Assembly (NCBI GenBank): GCA_025449515.1
Contig: JANWJI010000083.1
Location: forward strand, 1-10,753
Direction: 5' to 3'
Origin: Nitrososphaeraceae archaeon
GTDB taxonomy: Archaea > Thermoproteota > Nitrososphaeria > Nitrososphaerales > Nitrososphaeraceae
Length of the DNA stretch: 10,753 nt
Under the pieces are notes generated by a model. It was given only the letters and a program-made list of their open reading frames with translations. It had not been told where the DNA came from and did not search any database. Made by a program: the position numbers and the translations under genes. Shown one piece after another: positions 6,197-10,753 of the stretch (position 1 is its first letter; every line of letters begins with the position of its first letter).

Positions 6197-9100
6197 TATT
6201 GTAATTCTTCCAGTCCTGAAAAACATCTTGACGATAACATGTTTATTGACGATCCTACTCTGTGGCTCTATTTCGAACATGAATGAAGTATCATTGGCAT
6301 TACTAGCAACAGGACCAGGTACTTCCACATTACATTCAGTCCCCTTAAAAGGGACACAGGATCTGTCCCTAATTCATATTACTGCAGGCAAGGTGCAGGA
6401 TTTTAACTTTAGTATTAGTGGGAGCTCTAACAGTCAGGCGAATAGCGTAAACTCACTGCAAGCTTTCAATTCGCAGAACCAACCATTGCCTAGGATAACC
6501 GATTTGGCGATTTCTCTAGCCTCGCAGTCAGGCTCCGTAAGAATTCTCGGTGATACGCACTGGAATTTGCAAAGTATTAAAGCAGGTTCGAATGTTGTAC
6601 TTTCCACAAAGGTCTATGCCTCGCCAGCGTTAATAGGTTCCCCTGTTTTTTTTACGGTAACTGCACAATATATCCAAAATGGACAGCAGATAAAAACAGA
6701 CTCATTTGATATAGGAGCAATTGTGGTTGGTGACATCAAATTAGAAATAAATAATATCGGTATTAGATATCTAGGTAACACGCCGAATCTCGTCGGCAAT
6801 TTACTAAACGAAGGTAATACACCAGCACTTTTTACTAACATACAAATGCTTCAACCACAAGAGTCAAGAAACAATAGTGCAGCGAACTCCCAGACTACAG
6901 AGAAAGGGATTGCACTATTACCATTATCCTCAGATTATCTCGGCAATATCCCTGCGAATTCTCCTGTCCCATTCAATATCCCTTTGAAAATAATCAAGCA
7001 ACCAAACCGAGTTGTTGAGCAACAAAAAAATATTAATACTTTGATTAACAAGGTAGGAGATCAATCACCTTCTGAAACCGTTGTGCAGAATGGGGCTGGA
7101 ATTCTTAATGAACGGCCAATAGCTAATTTACAGTCAGGAAACAAACCTATCCTTTATCCGGTCGCACTAAATATTACCTACAGCGATGATCTAAAAAACT
7201 CCCATCAGTTGATCATTAATAAAACCTTGGGCCAGAACTTTGAATTGGGGCAAGTACCAAACGGTCAGAGCAGATTAGAATTTAACAGCCCGGATCAAAT
7301 ACAAAACATTCAAAGCCCAGGAGGTAGTATTTATACCAATGGTTTTATAGATGCTTATTGGGCGGCTAACTCATCCGTTTGTTCAGCCAATAGTAATTCT
7401 TCTACACTGTCCGTGTGCTCCTCCACATCTTCTGCACTTCCTATCCCTCCTCAACAAGAGGTTGGTCCAGGAGAAGGACAATCCATATTTGCTGTTGTAT
7501 TGAGTAACACAGAATTTACAGATATTAACGGAATTATAGGCTACCTCACCTTGCCACAGGGTTTCACTTCGGCGACGAATATGGGAGGCGGTGCAATCGG
7601 CAACAGCGGAGTTTATAGAACCGGCCCTACTTCTTCAAATATAGAACAAAGTAACATTTCTAATTTATCATTACCAAGTATGCAGCAGCAACAACAGACA
7701 GCAATTGCCAGCTTCCCAAATGTGGTCAAATCAGGTCAGACGTACACGCTCTATTTTAAAGTAAATATTGGCAAAGGAGTAAAGGTGGGAGATTATATAG
7801 CGTCCCTTAGAATTTTCTATTTTAAAGTGCCAGCTCTTGAACCAGGGCTATATAATTCCGCGAGTTACACGATACCCTTTTCACTGCCAGGCAAGGTTAT
7901 TTTGGATGCTAGTTCTAAGACTACTAGTTTGAAGCCGGGATTATCCAATACTGCTACCATAGATATCAAGAATAAAGGAACTGCCAATGCAAATAGTGTT
8001 CTTGTCACTATTACAGGAATAAGCGGGAACAGTATTGCAAATAATGTTGTTGTTAACCAGCCTGGTACTACTAGTAATAGTAACAATACACCTTCTACTA
8101 CCACCAGTCCGACCGGCCAGGTAACTACTACATCTCCTACTTCGAGTATTCCGACTGTAAACCTAGGAGCTAGGACATTTAATCTAGGAACGATACCAGT
8201 TAATGGAACCGCAGAAATCAATCCGGTTATTTATCCTTCAGAATCAGCTGGTGGAACTTTACAGAACTTGAATCTTCAAATTTCGTACACTGCTGCTACT
8301 GGGGATTCAAAGAGCTCAAGCGCTTCAGTAGGCTTGCTTGTTTTGCCGAGTCCTCCTGAGGCTGGAATAAGTGTAGGACCATCAGTTACTCCTTCCACTA
8401 ACAGTGGGACCTCAAGCAATAGTAAAAATAGCAACTCAAATGGAATTACTTCTTCAGGCATAACTGCAAACGCATATTCGCATGACGCTAACAAACAAGA
8501 AAGTCAAGGAAATATCCGTTCACTTTCATCTGTATATCACATCACTGAAGATCGTGAACCCCAATTCACTGCTTATCTTGGGAATAATATCGATAAGGAT
8601 TACAGTCAAAGTCAGCACCTGTATAATATTGCTTTTGGTAATTCTGGAAATATTTCAAACACGAATGTTAAGGGTAGTACGAACTTAAACAATAATCTGA
8701 ATAGTACGTCACTGATCCTTACTGCAGGCAGAGTACAAGACATGAAATTCACTATTTCTAATAACAATGATTTTCCACTCACGAATGCGGTGGCATCGAT
8801 AGCATCTGAATCTGATGACCTAAAGATTGTTGGAGATTCACTTTGGAGTATTTCAAGTTTTGCTCCGCACTCCAGACACGAATTCACAACTAAAATTTAT
8901 GCCTCTACCTCTCTGATAGCTGCACCTGTATCGTTCTTAGTAACGCTGCAATATATATCTGGCGGGCAATCTAAAATTGGATCGTTTGTTTTAGGTGGAA
9001 ACGTCGTTGGTGATATAAGAGTTAGCGTTACAGACTTGGCTGTAAACTATGTAGCTGGAACACCCAATTTAGTAGGAAACCTCTTGAACCAGGGGAATAC

Positions 9101-9725
9101 AATCGGCCTCTATACCACTGCCCAGTTAGTAAACCAGCCATTTTCAACTAATCCAGTTCCTCAACACGATAACAATCAGCCCCATCATCAAAGTGGTTCT
9201 CAGGATCAACCTCGAAATATCAATCCTCAGTCAATAGGATCGTCTGCCTCATCATTTTTCCTTCCTCCACCTCAGTACCTCGGAGATCTCCAACCTGACT
9301 CTCCATTACCATTCAGCATTCCGTTAACAAACGTGGATAACTCCACTCTTACCGGCAGTCACCCTGTTTCACTAAAAATAACATATAGTGACGATCTCAA
9401 AAATAGTCACGAGATAACAATAAACCAGACTTTGCAGGTCAAACCACAAATCTCTCATACCCGAGGAGATCGTCATGGACAAAATAGCATATTTGGTATC
9501 CCACTCCCTGTTATTATATTAATAATTATTGCGATTATAGCATTAGTCCTTGTGAGGATGATTAGAAAAAGGAGGAGAGCTAGAGCCGATGCACTTGTTG
9601 CTTCCGAAAGTAGCCAGCCGGGGGCGGATGAGGATGATATTGAAAAATTACTCGACTCTTCCGAATCTCCTGATACAGGACATCAGAATATAGAGGACCG
9701 GAAATCAAGTATTAGAGAGAAATGA
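6186..9725 (+). CDS. Large membrane-anchored surface protein with A-B-A' modules
   Basis: This 1179-residue protein has a signal peptide at about 8-30. Module A (about 62-350) contains HITAGKVQDFNFSI, GDTHW, TPNLVGNLLNEGNT and TYSDDLKNSH. Module B (about 360-730) contains DAYW, QEVGPGEGQSIFAVVLSN, SLPGKVIL and FNLGTIPVNG. Ser/Thr/Asn/Pro linkers follow. Module A' (about 843-1085) repeats LTAGRVQDMKFTI, GDSLW, TPNLVGNLLNQGNT and TYSDDLKNSH. One membrane helix (about 1102-1123) is followed by RKRRRAR and an acidic 45-residue cytoplasmic tail. Many N-x-S/T sequons suggest glycosylation. The modules resemble COG1361-type archaeal surface domains (by memory). Module B is paralogous to the divergent 595-residue protein. 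The TTG at 6186 keeps the signal peptide intact and overlaps the ABC stop codon. A TTG at 6228 or an ATG at 6279 are alternatives, the latter losing the signal peptide. A surface receptor or scaffold working with the ABC ATPase is the inferred role. Confidence 0.9.
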   Translation: MQTNIVILPVLKNILTITCLLTILLCGSISNMNEVSLALLATGPGTSTLHSVPLKGTQDLSLIHITAGKVQDFNFSISGSSNSQANSVNSLQAFNSQNQPLPRITDLAISLASQSGSVRILGDTHWNLQSIKAGSNVVLSTKVYASPALIGSPVFFTVTAQYIQNGQQIKTDSFDIGAIVVGDIKLEINNIGIRYLGNTPNLVGNLLNEGNTPALFTNIQMLQPQESRNNSAANSQTTEKGIALLPLSSDYLGNIPANSPVPFNIPLKIIKQPNRVVEQQKNINTLINKVGDQSPSETVVQNGAGILNERPIANLQSGNKPILYPVALNITYSDDLKNSHQLIINKTLGQNFELGQVPNGQSRLEFNSPDQIQNIQSPGGSIYTNGFIDAYWAANSSVCSANSNSSTLSVCSSTSSALPIPPQQEVGPGEGQSIFAVVLSNTEFTDINGIIGYLTLPQGFTSATNMGGGAIGNSGVYRTGPTSSNIEQSNISNLSLPSMQQQQQTAIASFPNVVKSGQTYTLYFKVNIGKGVKVGDYIASLRIFYFKVPALEPGLYNSASYTIPFSLPGKVILDASSKTTSLKPGLSNTATIDIKNKGTANANSVLVTITGISGNSIANNVVVNQPGTTSNSNNTPSTTTSPTGQVTTTSPTSSIPTVNLGARTFNLGTIPVNGTAEINPVIYPSESAGGTLQNLNLQISYTAATGDSKSSSASVGLLVLPSPPEAGISVGPSVTPSTNSGTSSNSKNSNSNGITSSGITANAYSHDANKQESQGNIRSLSSVYHITEDREPQFTAYLGNNIDKDYSQSQHLYNIAFGNSGNISNTNVKGSTNLNNNLNSTSLILTAGRVQDMKFTISNNNDFPLTNAVASIASESDDLKIVGDSLWSISSFAPHSRHEFTTKIYASTSLIAAPVSFLVTLQYISGGQSKIGSFVLGGNVVGDIRVSVTDLAVNYVAGTPNLVGNLLNQGNTIGLYTTAQLVNQPFSTNPVPQHDNNQPHHQSGSQDQPRNINPQSIGSSASSFFLPPPQYLGDLQPDSPLPFSIPLTNVDNSTLTGSHPVSLKITYSDDLKNSHEITINQTLQVKPQISHTRGDRHGQNSIFGIPLPVIILIIIAIIALVLVRMIRKRRRARADALVASESSQPGADEDDIEKLLDSSESPDTGHQNIEDRKSSIREK

Positions 9726-9892
9726 AGTTCCCCGAGATCACATAACTCATAGCTAAGGATCATTGCGTAGTTCATTTGACTTCTTGGTTTCAAACTCTGA
9801 AAATCTAACGTCAGGTTTGCTAATCACAGTGGAGTGGATTTAGATCGACCATATGTAACCATATCTTCAATAGCGTACTCGACTAAAGTAGC

Positions 9893-9913
9893 GGTGCATT
9901 CGTCGAATGCACC
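9893..9913. promoter_or_regulatory. 21-bp palindromic operator, copy 2
   Basis: Left arm GGTGCATTCG, centre T, right arm CGAATGCACC. All ten arm pairs match. Compared with the copy at 5365-5385, position 4 changes A to G and its partner at position 18 changes T to C, so symmetry is kept. Sixteen of the other 19 positions include only two differences, the centre and position 20. It ends about 12 bases before the centre of the TATA-like element of the membrane-protein gene, the same geometry as copy 1. Confidence 0.7.
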
Positions 9914-9919
9914 ATGAAA

Positions 9920-9929
9920 AGTAAATAAT
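9920..9929 (+). promoter_or_regulatory. TATA-like element of the four-helix membrane-protein gene
   Basis: The sequence agtaaataat is centred about 28 bases before the GTG at 9953, which predicts a leaderless message starting at that codon. It begins just to the right of the 21-bp palindrome, so a protein on the palindrome would contact or exclude the TBP/TFB complex. Confidence 0.45.
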
Positions 9930-9952
9930 GATCTATTGACACTATAGTACAC

Positions 9953-10435
9953 GTGACTAACGAACCAGGTCATATATTCATGAAGTTACAACCAATTTAT
10001 CATAGCCTAGAGATTAGGCTACTCAGCTACTGTGCCATTTTACGTTATCATCTTACAAAGATTGTTGTCAGCAAGCCCAAATTGCTAGGACTAATTTCCG
10101 TTATAACACTTATCATTTTTGTCCCACTAATTGTTCCGCATATTCACCGACCACACTTGATTTATTTTATATCAATGCATGTGGCCAGCATCACTATATC
10201 TACTTTTTTGATTGTAGCATCACTTTTAGCCTATCATAGAACTAACAGCAGTAAGATTTTATACACCACGGTTGGGTTTTCGGCTCTTCTTATTGTTGAG
10301 CTATTATTTCTACTCGAAGTTATACCTGGAACCAGTTCCACCATGCAGCGTGGAATATATGTAGGATTGCCCCATATGCTACTGTTAGTTATGCTGACTC
10401 TGTTTGGTTTAGGTGTCTTGAAGGTGGAAAAATAG
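9953..10435 (+). CDS. Small four-helix membrane protein of unknown function
   Basis: This 160-residue protein has a 40-residue basic amphipathic N-terminus, then four predicted membrane helices at about 43-63, 69-93, 101-124 and 135-156, short loops (VPHIHRPH, HRTNSS, PGTSSTMQRG) and almost no C-terminal tail. No catalytic or transporter motif is recognised. Several histidines lie near the membrane surface (H63, H65, H68, H76, H95, H141). The GTG at 9953 fits a leaderless start 28 bases after the TATA-like element. An ATG at 9980, nine bases after AGGT, is an alternative that would drop nine residues. The winged-helix gene begins within 34 bases of its stop, so the two are probably co-transcribed. 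In archaea, small membrane proteins often neighbour such regulators and may sense a membrane signal for them, which is an inference here. Its promoter carries the operator shared with the ABC operon. Confidence 0.75.
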   Translation: MTNEPGHIFMKLQPIYHSLEIRLLSYCAILRYHLTKIVVSKPKLLGLISVITLIIFVPLIVPHIHRPHLIYFISMHVASITISTFLIVASLLAYHRTNSSKILYTTVGFSALLIVELLFLLEVIPGTSSTMQRGIYVGLPHMLLLVMLTLFGLGVLKVEK

Positions 10436-10469
10436 ATTGTTGCATGATCTACCTCCAAACCAGTGTGAC

Positions 10470-10753
10470 ATGGGAATCATTGATCTCAAGACATTAATCT
10501 TAGATCATATTAACAAAAGTCCCGGTATCAGATATAGGGAGCTTCTTAGATTGAGCGGCCTGACCAACGGGGCATTAGAGTATCACATAAAAATTCTAGA
10601 AAAAACTCAGAAAATTAAGGTGGATAGGCTACATGGAAGGCGGCCGAGGTACTTTCCACTGGACATGGAAGCCGAAGAGGCATGCATAATGGGTCACATT
10701 AGGAACAAATCTTCAAGGCAGATTGTTCTATTTATGCTGGGGCATGATTTGTG
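10470..10753 (+). CDS. Winged helix-turn-helix transcriptional regulator, cut by the window end
   Basis: The frame from the ATG at 10470 stays open to the right edge, giving 94 residues. Residues 1-64 form a winged helix-turn-helix: helix 1 LKTLILDHI, then GIRYRELLRLSG, the recognition helix LTNGALEYHIKILEK, and a wing QKIKVDRLHGRRPRYFPL. From about residue 66 a second domain begins (EEACIMGHIRNKSSRQIVLFML), as in archaeal regulators with two tandem winged helices (COG3398-like, by memory). The protein would bind DNA as a dimer or as a two-domain unit. The frame is also open upstream to TTG codons at 10437 and 10440, directly after the preceding stop codon, so a start there is possible. No Shine-Dalgarno site or clear own promoter is seen, suggesting expression from the upstream gene's promoter. 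It is the nearest candidate to bind the two 21-bp palindromes. Confidence 0.85.
   Translation, partial: MGIIDLKTLILDHINKSPGIRYRELLRLSGLTNGALEYHIKILEKTQKIKVDRLHGRRPRYFPLDMEAEEACIMGHIRNKSSRQIVLFMLGHDL

Noticed and set aside
7865..8494. Minus-strand hydrophobic Val/Leu-rich frames inside the 1179-residue gene
   Set aside because: They are produced by reading the Ser/Thr/Asn-rich linkers on the opposite strand. The apparent membrane character is an artefact of that composition.
9851..9864. Small inverted repeat ATATG-TAAC-CATAT upstream of palindrome copy 2
   Set aside because: Only five base pairs, in AT-rich DNA, with no counterpart at the other promoter.
9726..9892. Search for a terminator or small gene after the 1179-residue gene
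   Set aside because: No T-run or stem-loop clear enough to call and no open frame with sense on either strand.
1..10753. tRNA, CRISPR array, insertion sequence or attachment site
   Set aside because: No tRNA cloverleaf with a TpsiC-type consensus, no regularly spaced direct repeats and no transposase-like frame was found by eye.

Overview
The window looks like an archaeal chromosome segment, most likely from an AT-rich member of the Nitrososphaerota (ammonia-oxidising archaea, Nitrososphaera/Nitrosocosmicus-like). The lineage is an inference. It rests on TATA boxes about 25-30 bases ahead of start codons that suggest leaderless mRNAs, frequent TTG and GTG starts, large Asn/Ser/Thr-rich secreted proteins of COG1361 type, and an archaeal tandem winged-helix regulator. 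No tRNA, rRNA, CRISPR array or insertion sequence was found.

Left part (1-1124). The left edge holds the first 41 codons of a dual-specificity-phosphatase-like gene on the minus strand, easily missed because the edge cuts it. Next comes a minus-strand coding relic (239-554) that reads as one protein only if one A is removed from an A5 run. After that is a 62-residue CxxC/HxxC zinc-type protein on the plus strand, with a TATA box framed by an inverted repeat. The remainder looks non-coding.

Minus-strand block (1125-5247). This holds an ArsA/Get3-family ATPase with a C-terminal HSP20-like domain and no cysteine, a YkgJ-type cysteine-cluster protein directly upstream of it, and a 595-residue secreted protein.

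Plus-strand block (5474-9725). This holds a LolD/MacB-type ABC ATPase whose 3' end overlaps a 1179-residue surface protein anchored by one C-terminal membrane helix. The large protein is built A-B-A': two copies of one extracellular module flank a module that is the paralogue of the divergent 595-residue protein. A duplicated surface module therefore sits on both sides of the ABC gene, and no FtsX/MacB-type permease is visible.

Right part (9726-10753). A small four-helix membrane protein is followed by a winged-helix regulator cut by the window end. The main regulatory observation is a 21-bp palindrome present twice, once before the ABC gene and once before the membrane-protein gene. Both copies lie about 11-12 bases upstream of a TATA-box centre and differ by a compensatory pair of changes. 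I infer that both units are co-regulated, possibly by the regulator at the right edge, and that the proteins form a cell-surface system around an ABC ATPase. Its substrate cannot be read from the sequence.
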